A stretch of DNA of 64,000 bases from Protopterus annectens (GCF_019279795.1 NC_056748.1:695142683-695206682), one strand, 5' to 3'. Positions 1 through 11,654 are shown, counted from the first letter of the stretch. Program-made: numbers and translations. Notes: generated by a model not told the origin, from the letters alone.

Positions 1-606
1 CATAATCGCAGGCACTTTTAATTCACGGAGAACGTTCACCCATCTACATCATTCCTAACGTGTTCACGGTATTACAGGATGAGACTCTGAAATAAACCGA
101 TTTGTATTGCATTTAAAGTTAGTTGCCCCAATGCCTCCAATTTATTTTACAAATATTGATCGGGAACACATAGCACGGTAAGTAATAGAAAGCAACCAAT
201 GACAAGGAAAATGTATAGAAAAGGGGCTTTGTTTACGTGAGGGGGATTTTGAAGGGGTGACTCATTACTACGCGCGTCATGGGCTTCATTAATGACACGG
301 GCCACTGTCAACATACAAGAACATTGTCTTCAGGGTTTACAGTGTCTAGCCTTTTGGATATCCGTGAGCAAAATATCTAAAAAGTAAATTAGTGGGTATT
401 ACTAGAAAATCCATTACTGTTATTCAACTGTCAAGTAACCTCATTATGAGGAATGTTCCTCATTTTGACTGGTAAAAAGTCCAACATGCTCCTCACTATT
501 CTACATTTGAGGGGCATACCACACATTCAGTGTTGATAATTTAACGTCACGGACAATATCGAGCTATGCTCAGGAATAATGATTTTTTTTTTTTTACCTT
601 TAATAG
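1..606. other. Unassigned AT-rich DNA
   Basis: I see no coding segment, RNA gene or recognisable repeat before the SINE that starts near 623. A short T-tract lies just left of that SINE. Confidence 0.5.
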
Positions 607-901
607 TATTTGGTACCAGTAATCGCGGCGGTACAGCGATAGCGTCCTCACAGAAAGAGGTTTTCCCGTTGGATTCTCGGCTGTAGCGCCTTCTGTGCGG
701 AGTCTGCATGTCCTCCCCGCGGTCGAGTGGCCTTCGAAAGACATGCGTGAATGGGCATGCCTTCGTTAAAGGTAGGCCGTCGAGCTGGCTGGCACATCGG
801 AACCGTAAAAATCTACTGCTAATCATTGGCGGACTGGCGTTCCGCTGTGGCTAACCGGGAAAAGCCGAAAGAAGAACAACAATAATATTTAGTACCAGTA
901 A
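607..901 (+). repeat. tRNA-headed SINE (type 1) with target-site duplication
   Basis: The head has an A-box-like and a B-box-like segment (B box near 660-680, ggattctcgg), as in tRNA-derived Pol III promoters. A middle block resembles the V-SINE core (gtctgcatgtcctccccgc, about 700-718). The tail ends gggaaaagccgaaag. A 16-base direct repeat with one mismatch flanks it: tatttggtaccagtaa at 607-622 and tatttagtaccagtaa at 886-901. It is a non-coding passenger that depends on LINE enzymes. The same type recurs near 7991 and 11660. Confidence 0.85.
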
Positions 902-1008
902 CAGTTTTGACTTGAAAACCACGTCACTCTGTATTCTGGATTTGTACTTCAACTCGCGGTCCAGTATTTTCCATTGTCGCCCCCAACTTATGCTTTTTAA
1001 AGAGCTTA

Positions 1009-1270
1009 TAATCATGCCTTTCAGCTGTCTTGATTTTTGCCACATATTTTTGTTTTGTTCCTCATAAAATCTGTGGTTTTCTAGCGAGTCACCGGGGATT
1101 GAAGTTATTGAATATTGCCATACGTTTGAGTTTCAGACTTCAAGTCTTTAAGAAATAAAATGCACGCAAACCCAAATCCTGATACTTGAGCAACTTTCTA
1201 AGTTTATAAAGGTGATATTTAAAAGTCTGAAAAACATTTTGGGCCTTTGTCCATATTTCCCGCAGTAAGA
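1009..1270 (+). repeat. Unclassified interspersed repeat, family X, copy 1
   Basis: This stretch of about 260 bases shares ordered blocks with 42305-42575 and, inverted, 46685-46948. Shared landmarks are cagctgt..gatttttgc at the start, gttcctcataa, gggattgaagt, gagtttcagacttca and gggcctttgtcc near the end. No ORF or Pol III boxes are visible. It could be a non-autonomous DNA transposon or a solo LTR; I cannot classify it. Confidence 0.65.
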
Positions 1271-1289
1271 GGTTGAATGTGTGTCGTGT

Positions 1290-1600
1290 GGATGAATCTA
1301 CCGCAGCAGGGCTAGCCTCCCGGCAGTGTAAACCTTGGCTCGATTGTCACTGACACCCCAACCACATGTGCAAAAATGAGGGAAAAGGCCAGGAGTTGTG
1401 AATCGATGAGTTCTCATATCTATGGCCAATTTAGAGTGACCAAACCACCTACTGCATGTCTTTGGAATGCGAGAGGAAATAAGAACCCAGCCCCCAGAAG
1501 GAAACTCGCGAGCACCAAGAGGACATGCAGACGCCGCACAGAAGGAGCCCCATCCGAGATTCAAACCGAGGAACCTCTTGCTTTATGAAATACTTTTGAG
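1290..1600 (-). repeat. V-SINE-like element, reverse orientation
   Basis: Read on the minus strand it has a tRNA-like B-box region near 1550-1575, then a V-SINE core (complement of gaggacatgcagacgcc near 1521) and a body with the complement of actgcatgtctttggaatg near 1450. These blocks are characteristic of vertebrate V-SINE and DANA-like SINEs. Its body differs from the type-1 SINE at 623, so two SINE subtypes are present. Confidence 0.7.
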
Positions 1601-3295
1601 AAGCCGGCCTTGACAGAAATAGTCTCAATTTACCAATCTCTGAACGAAGCGGGAGAAACCATGCGACTAGATGTACAGCAGATAAAAGTACTCTACGAGA
1701 TCTCCCAACAGACTGTTACAGAATGATTTTCTGAGTTGTCAATTGGTGTTGGTGCTCTCACAGTCAGAATTTTCTGCAGCAGAAACCTGTGTGTGGAAAG
1801 TAAGGAATTAGCTCAAGAAAGGACTTGGAACCTGAGTACTTACCACAAGGTAAACTGGTGTGCTTGATTAAAAAGGTCAGCTAAAGAGATTAGCTGGTGC
1901 TTTATTTAAGCAATATTCATCTTATAACATGTCTCCTCTGAAAAGGGGACACTGTACTAGTGGGACTAATTCGGTCAACAATAAACAATTTAGCTGAACT
2001 AGGAAAAAGATTTTAGGTACTTTAAGCATAGTACAGCAACAAATGTTTGGTATTATGTAGACATATAGGCTCTTTTGAAAAGCTCATAACTCCCCAATAT
2101 CACACTTCAAATTTTTTATTTTTGAATACCCCTTTATTTTTCATTGGGGAGCTGGAGCGTACCCAGGAGGCAGCTGGAGTAAGGCTTAGAACCATTCTTG
2201 TATGGGATATCATTCCATTGCAGGATGCATATAAACCTTTTTGCTGTCATCACAATGCTAATCACCCTGACTGTGTGCCCTTGATTGGTTTTAATTGTAT
2301 TTAACTGTATTTGACCATGCTGCACTATGTGGAGCATGTCTTACATTACAGGTATAGTAAGTTTGTTTCAGCATGTTTATAACTGTTATCAACATTCATC
2401 TTGGTCCTCCAATAGTTTGCACACACATAAAAGGTTGCTACAGGCAGAGCAGTTTGGCTCTGTGCTGCACTGTGTTGTGTACTGCTCTTTGTTTATAGAA
2501 CTTTTGTTGCTCCCAGCTCAGCATACATTGCTGTTGCTTATAGTAATTTATTATTGCCTGTAGGTTAGTTGCGTAAGTTGTTGTTATAATATGGTTGCTT
2601 CTCCCACACCAGGTCACAGCAACATCAATATCTATTAATATATACATTCCCATTGTTCTTGATCTAGTTGTTAACAATAACTATGTTTGGGTTCATCCAA
2701 GAACCTTACAGAGTCTATTAAATCCTACAGGCAATCATTATCGGATACCCAAGCCTTTTTTTTGTGTGTGTGTATTTACTTGCATCTGAGCTAACCACTT
2801 TTTGTTCTCGTGGTGGCAGTGCAGACAGTGTGTGTGTGTGTTTGGCATTTAAGCCATCGTCCATTCACAGTATTAGTGATATTAGAGTCTGCTGTTTTAG
2901 AGTATACTGTGTGCAGTTGTTTTGTTTATTCAGTATTCATATTGTTGTTAAACTAAATTTGTATTATTACTGTCTTACTATAATTTTATACTATGCAAAG
3001 CTATAGTTGTGTAGTAGTACTTTTGGATCATAACTGTCTAATTTAAATTACCTCTTTAGCGCTTGTACTATGGGTTATAATACTGCGTTTGTTTTACCTT
3101 CTTACCATTGTAATGGTGTGAGACTATAGCTGTATAATACTGAGACTGGACTATTATAATATTAGCGCATCTTCACCTTATGTATTGCATCCTCTGTGCA
3201 GTATGGTTTATCTACTGAGCAGGTCTTCTCGTCTACAGCCTAAATCACTTCAGTATATCACTCTAGCTCTTGCTAATTCAACATACCTGGCAAAT
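1601..3295. other. Unassigned AT-rich DNA
   Basis: About 1.7 kb with no recognisable gene or element. There are short GT runs near 2765 and 2830. Part of the right end may be 5' flanking sequence of the CR1 scrap that begins near 3300, but I could not match it to the other CR1 copies. Confidence 0.4.
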
Positions 3296-3560
3296 GTGGA
3301 ATTCTAGTTTACCTTTATATCTCATTTGTTGCCAGCACATTGCACTTGGTATTCCGAGACAGTGTAGGAAATCTGTAATGTGTGAGAACCACCTGCTACT
3401 CAACGAAAATTACATGATTTCTAAGAGATCTAATTATTTATATAGCCTGGAGGCCAGCCTGTCAGACAGATGGTCAGTAAGCAGTACAAACTCACCTATA
3501 CCTCTACACACAAAAGCACAACATATGCTGAAGAGGTATCAAAGTCTCTCTTTCTCTCTC
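3296..3560 (+). pseudogene. CR1 ORF1 N-terminal scrap (CR1-H)
   Basis: The conceptual protein around 3330-3480 contains LGIPRQC, then VMCENHLLLNE and YLYSLEASLS. These align in order with the CR1 ORF1 start at 27307 (LGILGQC, LMYTDNPLLLP, YIAKMEAKLS) and with the minus-strand copy near 25500 (MGILRQC, LMYTDHLLMK, YTVKLEARLS). The second zinc-binding cysteine pair is degenerate. I infer an old 5' fragment of the same CR1 lineage. Confidence 0.6.
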
Positions 3561-4308
3561 TCTCCCCCTCCCCCCAGAGTTCCAAGACTTAGAACTAAAC
3601 AGCCTTGACATCAATCCACTGACAATATTCCCTCATACTCTCACAACTCAATAGATCATTAGGCTGATTGGACAAAGGGTGACTTGCCTTTCCAGTGCCA
3701 AAATCTGTAATGTTCATGAGGTTCCTACCACCTCAAAATAGGACTTTGACCTGGTGGTGGCTTGTTGGTCTGAGTGACCTGGTGCACTCAGTGTAGGACA
3801 TATACAGGGACACTGGAGCTCCCTGTGCATTTGGCATATGCAGGCAAGACTCTGGACTGGAGTGGAATCCTAGCCTCATCAAGATTTATAGCCAGGTAGA
3901 AAGAGAAAATCATTCCGTTTTAATAGTTGGCTATGTAGCTGGTCCCCCCTTCTAAGGAGTATTAATACCTGCAGGAGACAAATTATCTTTAGATAAATTA
4001 TGTGCGACCCACAAACAGAAATTATTGAACTTAAGATTTGCCTGAATAAGTCTTTTTATGTTCCTGGAGGACCACTGAAGATTCCTAAATGTGTTTGCAG
4101 AACTACTGAAATAAAAATACTCGAGAGGCCATTTCAAGTATCTGTCTATTAGTTATGTTACAGTATGCTCAAAGATTCCTATACTTAATAAATACTAACT
4201 CCCTTGTGGAAATAAAACCAGCCCATTAGGGGTTAAGAATCTAACGCCTATTGGTACTACTCCTGTGGTATCTTCAGCTCTGGTCAAATCCAGTCAGAGG
4301 TCCATAGT
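3561..4308. other. Unassigned DNA
   Basis: A CT-rich run sits near 3548-3580. Otherwise I see no gene or recognisable repeat up to the 3' end of CR1-A. Confidence 0.4.
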
Positions 4309-5510
4309 CTTCTCATTTAGGTTTATAGAAGGTTACTAAGCTAATGGCCCTAGAGCAGTTACAAGTCTAGCCATATTTATCCCAGGGTGCCCCAACTGTC
4401 AGTGGTTAGGTGAGCAAAGTTCACAGATGTAAGAGTTTATGGTAATTAATACTGATTGCCTCTGTTCATGAGGGACATGGGCACCATCCCAGGAGTGAAT
4501 TTGCAGTCACCCATCCATTGATCTAGGTTTTATTTTGAAGAGGGTTTGGGAGGAGCTCTGTTTCACATGAATAGGAAACCTGCTCCAGAGAAGCAGCAGT
4601 TTCTGAGAGATGTATTTCTCTCTCTCCAGCATGATTTGTTTGTCAGAGGCCAGGTTAAGATCCAGGAGCAAGTGGCCCTTGTACAGTTTAATTTATGAAT
4701 GTGTAGCATTTCTATCAAGACTGGGTCAGAAGCTGTCCAGTTAGCCAGGCACATCACCCCTTAGCAGCTTGTAGTGCAGTGACAGGGTTTTCAGTATTTC
4801 CGCGTAGGACTTGTTTTGTGTACCCTTTATTTTCTTAGTAAGCAACCTCTGTGCTATGTCCAGCTGTTGCAGATATTTGGTGAGGTACATGCAAAAGGTA
4901 GCACTGTACTCAGTTATTGGTTTGATAAGTATAATGGAATAATAACATTCTTAGATCTAGATTTGATGCCCTTACTTATGAGATGTGCCATATAGAAGGA
5001 TTTCCTTATCACTGCAGATATGTGGTGGTCGAAGTTTAGATTGCTATCAACCTAAGTATCTAGATCATGTACCACTGGGTCTACACTTGGGGGGGGGGGT
5101 GCTGTCTGTAGTGTGATTAGCAGGGATGTCAGCTTTCCCAAAGGGAACAACAATGCATTTTTTTACACTTAACTTTAATCCGTGACTTTGCACCAATCAT
5201 TTGTGTAAGTTAACTCTGTCTGCAGTATAGTAACCTAATTGGGGGACTCAGTGATTGCTCCCAATTTGCAATCATCCTCAAAAACCTGATCAGCCACAGG
5301 CCATCCATGTTTGCTTAGACTTATGAGAAATAAATTCAGAACAGTAAAGGGCCCAGCACAGAACCCTATGATACGTCACTGGTGACTGGTATTTTGCTAG
5401 TGGTGAAGTAACCCACTGTGACAGTCTGTGTCCTGTCGGTGAGCCAATTGGCTACCCATCTACTGATGTAGGGATTAATTCCAAATTGCAAGAATTTCTG
5501 TATAATACCC
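4309..5510 (-). pseudogene. CR1-A ORF2 C-terminal part and 3' tail (eroded)
   Basis: The minus strand retains HHISAVIRKSFYMAHLISKG (about 5030-4960), YLTKYLQQL (near 4880) and remnants of the final ATCSRDLNL..RFI region (near 4700-4600). These correspond in order to the thumb and C-terminal part of copies B and C. Several frameshifts and stops break it. The tail near 4390-4320 keeps the ggctag..cttgta..gggc pattern of the other CR1 3' ends. A run of about ten G lies near 5090. Confidence 0.65.
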
Positions 5511-7268
5511 TAGTGGGGGATTGTGTCAAATGCCTTGGCTAGGTCAAGGTAGGTGGTATACACAGTCTTTCCCTTGTCCAGGGCCTTGGTGACTTTGTTG
5601 AAGAAGTCAACTAGGTTTAACAGGTATGATCTACCCTTAACGAATTTGAACTGGGCTGGGTCCAGAGTTTGGAGATTATCTGTGTCCTTGTTGATAAGGT
5701 CCATAGTGATAGTTTCCAAGGCCTTGCAGATGAAGCTAGTCAAGCTTAAGGGTCTGTAATTCCCATGGTTGGTTGATGGTCCCCCTTTGTGCAGAGGGAT
5801 TACGGCTGCTGTCTTCCATTCCACCAAAACATAGCCAGTTCGCAGTCTGTGGTTAAACAAGGATCGAAGTAGGTCTGCTAGGTCATGTCTTAAGTTGTTT
5901 AAAGGGCAACCTGGGATGTTGTCTGGTCCCATTGATGCCATGTTTTTGGCCTTGAAGAGCACAGAGGTGACCTGCTGTGTATTGGTGGCAGGTATACTTT
6001 GGGGGATGACCAGTGGGGACAGAGGGGTGAAGTTTGCTCCAAATTGTCAGCTAGCAGGTTGGCTATTACCTCCAGTTGAATATGGGTGGTGCCATCCACA
6101 ACCAGTTCAGCGCATAGGTGGGTATTCTATCTTAGATTTCAAATGTATTTGTAGTTAAAGAATGCCTTATGATTATCCATAGCCAGAGGGGCTATGTTTG
6201 CTTCATAATTACCTTTGGAGAACTTGACAAGATCTCTAATTTGTTTGTTTAAGCTAGAGAGCGATTTCTTCTGCTGCAGAGCCAGTTCCCTCTTGTTCTT
6301 GGACATTAGTTTTTTTCTGTTGTTGTATAGCCTATTTATAATAGGGCCCACCAGGGTGGCTTGTTTTTTCGGCAAGACTTGGTTTTAATCTGATCAGGTA
6401 CAGCCAATTCTATACAACTGTCTAAGTGGTAGTACAGGGCACTATTGTACATCTCTGCATAGGAGTCCATGTTATCTGTGTTCGAGGAGGCTTTGAAACT
6501 TCTTATACCATCATAATAGGAGGCAATTTGTCTTGGAAAATTTCTTGAGCTTGATGGGGTGTCTGGCCTTATAATTACGAACAAGACTGATTTATGGTCC
6601 GATCTTACCAGGGAGGACTTCTGGGGGGGGGGGGTAATGCTTCCCCATGTTAGTGAGTACTATATGTCCAGGACATTTGAGCCCCTTGTGGGAGTGTTGA
6701 CTAGCTGTTCCAGAGAATTAGAACTGACAAAGTACAAAACCCCCTGAGCCAGCATGTTTGTGGTCTTGTAGGTTTCCCAGTAGATGGCTGGATAATTAAA
6801 ATCACCCACCAATAAGGTGTTGGACTGTATGGCAAGTGACTCCAGTAAGTCCAGGTATATGGTGTGCTTTTCCTGGTTCATGGAGGGGGACCTGTAGCTA
6901 GCTATGATGTGGTGAGGGGTTTTGCCTATAGATAATTGGACATGGAGTAGCTTGACAGAGTAGTACTGTCTGACCAGTCTTGAGATATACTTGTTCTTAA
7001 AGAAGATGGATACATCTCCTCCATTGGTTCTTTCATGCTGTGGTTGTGGTCTGAACGTATGAAAGGCATTGGAGCTCTGCACGGCTGGGGTGCTTTCTGT
7101 GGCTGTGAACCATGTCTCAGTGACTGCATGGATGTCAACTTCTTCCAAGGTGAGGAGTGCTTCCAGGGAGTGCAGTTTCTTGTTTAGACTCCTAGTATTA
7201 AGCAGCGTTACAAAATCAAAAACAAAATCGCCAAATTTGCCACAGGGGCATCCTGCCGTAGTCACCAC
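5510..7268 (-). pseudogene. CR1-A ORF2: endonuclease and reverse transcriptase
   Basis: CR1 ORF2 proteins nick target DNA and copy the LINE RNA at the nick. The APE-type endonuclease runs from about 7210 to 6590 with VTLLNTRSLNKKLHSLEALL, AVTETWF, a SYRSPSMN segment and LVGDFNYPAIYWE. Reverse transcriptase segments follow: SMGPDNIPGCPL near 5930, NYRPLSLTSFICKALE near 5750, and LDLAKAFDTIPH at 5510. Endonuclease, linker and RT pieces lie in different frames, so it is broken by frameshifts. A G-run at 6623-6634 lies inside it. Confidence 0.85.
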
Positions 7269-7974
7269 TGTCTCTCACTTGTTGAACTGGGCTGGCTTGT
7301 ACTCCCTCACCTCCTTCAATGGTATCAACTCTCACTCGCCCACAAACTAGTAAACCATCCACTAAATGTCCCATCCCTCCAGAATCTACTCCAACCCTAT
7401 CACACCACCAGACCATTAAGATCCAGCAACAAAAATCACTTGCAGATCACTAAAGCCAGTAACTCTGCTGGTGAAGCACTATTCTCTTGCACCATAGCCA
7501 AATTATGGAACTCCCTCCCACCCACAATTACCTCCATACCATCATGCACCCACTTCAAAACTTTACTAAAAGCGCACCTAAAAACATGCTGGCTATGCCC
7601 TTGCAACTCCCACTCTAATATCACCCACCCCATCCAACCACTACCTTTCTTTCCACTCCACTAACTACCTTGATTATAGCAAGCTCAGATGCTCATAAGC
7701 CTAGTACTTATTATACAGCAGGAACTTCTTATTGTAACATTTGTTAATGTCTGTTATGTACTTCACAGATAAAGATTCTAGTTGTCTACTGATGTACTAT
7801 GTTCTTCATCTGTAAATATGTTATAAGTAATTGCTATGTAAATTGTTAATTTCTATGTAATCCAATGTAACTACTGTCTGTTTATTTTAACTGTGGAGCT
7901 TTTCTCCCCGGGCCTCTGCTGAAAATGGACCTACGTCCAGTCGGACACCCCTGGTCAATAAATATAAATAAATA
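7269..7974 (+). mobile_element. L2/Rex-like LINE 3' end, inserted in CR1-A
   Basis: A plus-strand LINE terminus. The short reading frame at 7440-7664 carries LWNSLPPTITSIPSCTHFKT, the C-terminal motif typical of L2 and Rex/Babar-type LINEs. The 3' untranslated region ends with gagcttttctccccgggcct and an aataaataaataaat tail at about 7957-7974. Two related 3' ends occur near 35720 and 36000. The exact 5' boundary is uncertain. It separates ORF1 from ORF2 of CR1-A. Confidence 0.7.
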
Positions 7975-8280
7975 CCTTGAGTATATCTAGAATTAAGCCG
8001 CGGTGGTGCAGCGGTAGCATTGTTGCCTCACAGGAAGAGGTTCTCCTGTTCGATTCTTGGCTGGAGTGCCTTTTGTGTGGAGTCTGCATGTCCTCCCCGC
8101 AGTCGAGTGGCGTTCGAAAGGCATGCGTGAATGGGCGTGCCTTCGTTGAAGGTTGGGCATCGGGTTGGCACCTTGGCACCATAAAAATCGATTGCCAATC
8201 ATTAGCGGACCGGAGTTCCACTGTGGCGACCCCTAACTGGGAAAAGCTGAAAAGACAAACAACAACCTTGAGTATATCTG
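7975..8280 (+). repeat. tRNA-headed SINE (type 1), with target duplication
   Basis: The head has A-box-like (ggtggtgcagcggtagc, near 8002) and B-box-like (gttcgattcttgg) segments. The V-SINE-like core gtctgcatgtcctccccgc lies near 8083, and the tail is gggaaaagctgaaaag. A direct repeat ccttgagtatatct flanks it at 7975-7988 and 8266-8279, so the body is about 7989-8265. It landed at the boundary of the L2/Rex-like insert and CR1-A. Confidence 0.85.
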
Positions 8281-8724
8281 GAGAGAATTTTGTTACATCG
8301 GGAGATTGGTTATTTTGATACTGCTTATAAAAAGGCACAGTAGGGGTAGCCAATTCCTTTGTCAGTATCCTAAAGCCTAGAGGAGACAGTTGCAGACCAT
8401 CTCTTGCAAAGCAGTATGGCCTGTCAACCATGTCTTCCCAGGCTGACAGATACTGGATCCCCTTGGACTGACACATGGAAGCTAAGCCAGTTGTTAAAGT
8501 CAGTCATTTTGTTTGTATTATGGCATTATCCGTGGAGAAGGTAGAATGCTGCTTAAGCCTAGACTTAGACCTACCTGTGACATGTAATCTGAGAGCTCAG
8601 TTGTGTCTCTCTTCGTATAGTCCAGAGAGGCAAGTCTGAAGTCATTCACCTCAGCATGAAATATGGATCTGGTACCTGATAGGCAGCTAGCCATAACTCT
8701 CCCCTTATCCTGCCTGGTGAGGGG
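8281..8724 (-). pseudogene. CR1-A ORF1, C-terminal part of esterase domain
   Basis: The minus strand reads SLDYTKRDTTELSDYMSQVG, LSSILPSPRIMP, GIQYLSAWEDMVDRPYCFA and RDGLQLSPLGFRIL. This is the C-terminal half of the SGNH/GDSL-type esterase domain of CR1 ORF1 and includes the D..H-like block (RDGLQLSPLG). A frameshift separates its two pieces. The N-terminal half lies beyond the Gmr1 insertion, at 25075-25150. Confidence 0.85.
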
Positions 8725-10019
8725 TGTGAACATTGGGTGTAGATAGGTGAAGGCTACCAGCCTAGCCAAATAGTATTTTGGAGATAATTCTGCCATCTTT
8801 AAATATTAATGTAAACCACAGGCTTGTGTCTTAAATGGTAAAAATAGTGTTACATGTGGAATTGGAAAAAAAATGTAACAACAATGCACTCTACTGACCA
8901 AGTAAAGCATGTTGTGACCCTTTGATGTTAAAACTCAGAGCCAGTAAGTCTGGAGTGAGGCATCCTGCTTATTGTTTTAAGGCCAGAGTTAATGGCCAGA
9001 ATTTGCATGCATAAATGTCCTTTATTGCACTGGTTTCTGCCCAGAGGTGAAGAATGTAAATGTAGCTACTGTTAGCCTGGGAACCCAGGGAAGTGTGAAT
9101 AATGATGTAATATGAACCAGGATTGTGATTTTAAAAACAGAGAGAATCAGAGAGCATTAAGCATTTTTGTCTTGACCGTCCAACTCACCAACACTGTCTT
9201 GCTCTATATGTAAGTTTATCTTAGACTTGTGTTTTCTCTTAGTCTAATCTTTCTAGTTTCTAGCTATTTCTAAGTGTTTTTCTGTGATGTCAGAACTGTA
9301 CTACTGAATTATTTTAAGTATTTCTGCGTGATCTCTGAACTCTTGCCTAGCACTGTGTAGTAAAAAGTATTGTCTTGTGTTTTTAATTATTTATTATTAA
9401 ATATTTTTGAACCCTTTTAACTGTGGCTGTTTTGTAGAGATAATTTAAGCTCTTTAGAGTACTTGCATGCCTTTGGTAAATTTGTACAAATCTACTCTAA
9501 TAGCTTTAGCCCTGGGCTATACTACCAATTGGATAATAATATTGTACAGTAATAATTGGACACCCTTTTAAGGGCCTTTGATTAGCTGATAAATATTAGT
9601 GGGTGGTGGCAGCTGGTACTATCGTATAGTCAGGGAAAAAGGGGCACAGCTGGAGAACCTGTGCCAGCCTTCCCCAGGAGTGTCTGTGTGGTTGTATAAA
9701 CTCTTCTCAAAGTGTGTGTGTTAGCTACTTGGGCAGGGACACAAAGCACTGGTTGGATAGAGAAGGTGCTGGAGTTTTTAGCTTGCCCACTACACTGAGA
9801 TCTGGACCCTATAGCTGTGCCAGTGGGGAGTCTTATTGGACCTGGAGAGCAAGGGAGTGACCAGCCCCAGACCGACTGTGATCTCTGTGTGCTCTTAAGG
9901 GAAATTGCACTTTACTGTGTGTATTTGTTATCCTTTCCTCCTGTATGTGACGCCCCTCACTGGTGTTAGTGGTGAGGATTGAGGCTCCTTAGTTGCTGGG
10001 CCAGGGCACGGGCATCACA
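8725..10019 (+). repeat. 5' LTR of the Gmr1-type element
   Basis: It begins TGTGAACATTGGGTG and ends gggcatcaca. It aligns along its whole length with 23769-25074. It contains AT-rich promoter-like sequence near 9360-9420 (attatttattattaaatat). A segment of about 33 bases at 9240-9272 is inverted relative to the 3' LTR. Confidence 0.9.
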
Positions 10020-10240
10020 TATTAATTGTTTGGCAGTGGTGGGATATCCACACCACATATTAATTGGTTGGCAAATACTAATTGGCTTGTAGTGGTTTGA
10101 GTAGAATGAATTCTTGTAGCTTGTGTACAGTGAGCTCTAAAGGTGTTTTGTACTCTAAATCAGCCACACGGTGAATACGCAGAGTTCAGATCACAATTGT
10201 TTTATTTCTTTTGTTAGCTTAGTCAGGGTGAGCAGGCAGC
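10020..10240 (+). other. Gmr1 leader between 5' LTR and gag
   Basis: The first bases after the LTR include tttggcagtggtgggatatcc, the expected primer-binding position, but I could not assign the tRNA. A direct repeat cacatattaattg occurs at about 10016 and 10053. Confidence 0.5.
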
Positions 10241-10753
10241 ATGTCAGCAGAGGAGTATGGAAAGCTGACAAGGAGACAGCTGGCAGAGATGTGCCAGGCT
10301 AGGGGACTGGTGCATAGAAACCTGACTAAGGCAGACTTGATTGCAGCCTTGGTTACAGCTGCATCAGAAAACAGCAACCAGGAGGACAATCAGACTGGCA
10401 GTGGAGATATAATTCCCTCGGAGAATGGACAGCTCAACCTTTCTGCAGAGGACTTAAAACTCCATCTGGCGCTAAAGAGACTTGAGTTGGAGGCCAGGCA
10501 TTTGGAGGTAGAAGCCGAGGAAAAGGAGCGGCAGAGGAGGCATGAGAGGGAAATGCTGACACTTCACCAAAGTCATGGAGGTAATGGGGAAGGGAGTAAC
10601 TGGACCCCAGAAGCACAACAGGTCAGTAAATTTCTTCCGTAGTTTAAATAGGGGGATAATTTTGATAATTTCATTCATATGTTTGAGAGGGTATGCAAAC
10701 AGTATAGTGTTGACCAAAGGCTCTGGGTACGGTTCCTGACCCCCTTACTCCAT
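10241..10753 (+). pseudogene. Gmr1 gag, N-terminal part (fossil)
   Basis: The frame starts MSAEEYGKLTRRQLAEMCQA and has a SAP-like helix pair (LTRRQLAEMCQARGL, LTKADLIAALV), then a charged coiled-coil-like stretch rich in E and R (LELEARHLEVEAEEKERQRR). Matrix-capsid-like sequence continues to about 10753, where later sequence interrupts it. Gag forms the particle that packages the element's RNA. The copy is broken. Confidence 0.75.
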
Positions 10754-10800
10754 GGTTCATAGATTAATACAAGGCTAACTGCCCTTGTGTGCTATTTTAA
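10754..10800 (-). repeat. CR1-tailed SINE, 3' half (split by the Penelope-like element)
   Basis: On the minus strand it reads aagggcagttagcc then ctatgaacc, the 3' half of the SINE at 13571-13712. Its 5' half lies at 18122-18207. The bases ctattttaa at 10792-10800 recur at 18113-18121 and are the target duplication of the Penelope-like element. Confidence 0.75.
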
Positions 10801-10803
10801 CCC

Positions 10804-11031
10804 TACACAGCAAACAGCCTCAGCAGGTACGGCAAGGGCACGGCACCAAAAAGTAAAAAAAGAACTGCCAGCCCAAAGTGGTGTGGAGAAAATGTATTTA
10901 ATGTAAAAATAAACTTAGACTGGTTTTGGCAAAAAATTACATAACCTTCTTCAGTGTGACAAAAACTTCCACAAATAGCCACATCATGTATACACAACAT
11001 TCAGTTGGTAAGAGAACATGATTGGTCACAA
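10804..11031 (-). repeat. Penelope-like pseudo-LTR, 3' copy
   Basis: It starts acacagcaaacagcctcagc on the plus strand and matches 17764-18006 nearly throughout, including the marker ccttcttcag and the end aacatgatt-gtcacaa. It is a direct repeat, in the same orientation as its partner. Confidence 0.9.
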
Positions 11032-11511
11032 CTGCTTACTGAGCCCAGGGGGGAATAACTCCCCAAGTTTAAAAATCCATTTCCTTTCTATGGAGTTTAA
11101 TATATTGTGCCAGCCAACCTTGTTCCCTTTCTTACTCATAACTATATCTGTTACAGTAAATCTAAAGCTGGCTGTTGGATGATTCAAAACATGCTTGTAC
11201 AAGGCATTACTTGCTTTCCTATTTTTAATATCACTGATGTGTTCACTGATACGAAGTTTAACAAGTCTTGAAGTTTGTCCTACATAAAACGCAGAACATG
11301 AGCAGGTGGCAAAGTAAATCAACCATTCACTAGAGCAATTAGCAAAGAACTTTATATCAAAAACCTGTCCAGTGTTCCTGCTAGTGAATTCTTTGGTCTT
11401 GTCCACCCGGATGCAATGAGTGCAATGCCCACATGGGAAACACCCAACCAAATGATCCCCCATTAATGTTGTTTGACGTTGTAACTGAACGTCCAAAAAA
11501 CACTTTTATAG
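11026..11511 (-). pseudogene. Penelope-like GIY-YIG endonuclease domain
   Basis: The minus-strand protein of about 156 residues has a cysteine-rich lead (GCFPCGHCTHCIRVDKT) and then the GIY-YIG core: LIYFATCSCSAFYVGQTSRL, with R at KLRISEHISDI. It ends HNILNSIERKWIFKLGELFP. This nuclease nicks the target for insertion. The Y..YVGQT pair replaces the canonical GIY..YIG, which is usual in Penelope-like elements. The domain itself reads through without a stop. Confidence 0.9.
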
Positions 11512-11654
11512 TGAGTAAAAAAAGAGCTCAATGTTCTACCTCTCCTACACCCAAAAGGGCATCTCTCCAATAACATATTGGCAAGCCTGACATCCCCATT
11601 AATATGTTCCAATGGCATTGAATCACTTGTAAAAGATTGTGTGTGTTACGCCCA

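Noticed and set aside
2041-3290. A possible LTR or 5' untranslated region
   Set aside because: No second copy, no clear TG..CA ends and no following coding region could be shown.
5553-7350. Plus-strand frames opposite CR1-A
   Set aside because: They are antisense shadows of CR1 ORF2 on the minus strand.
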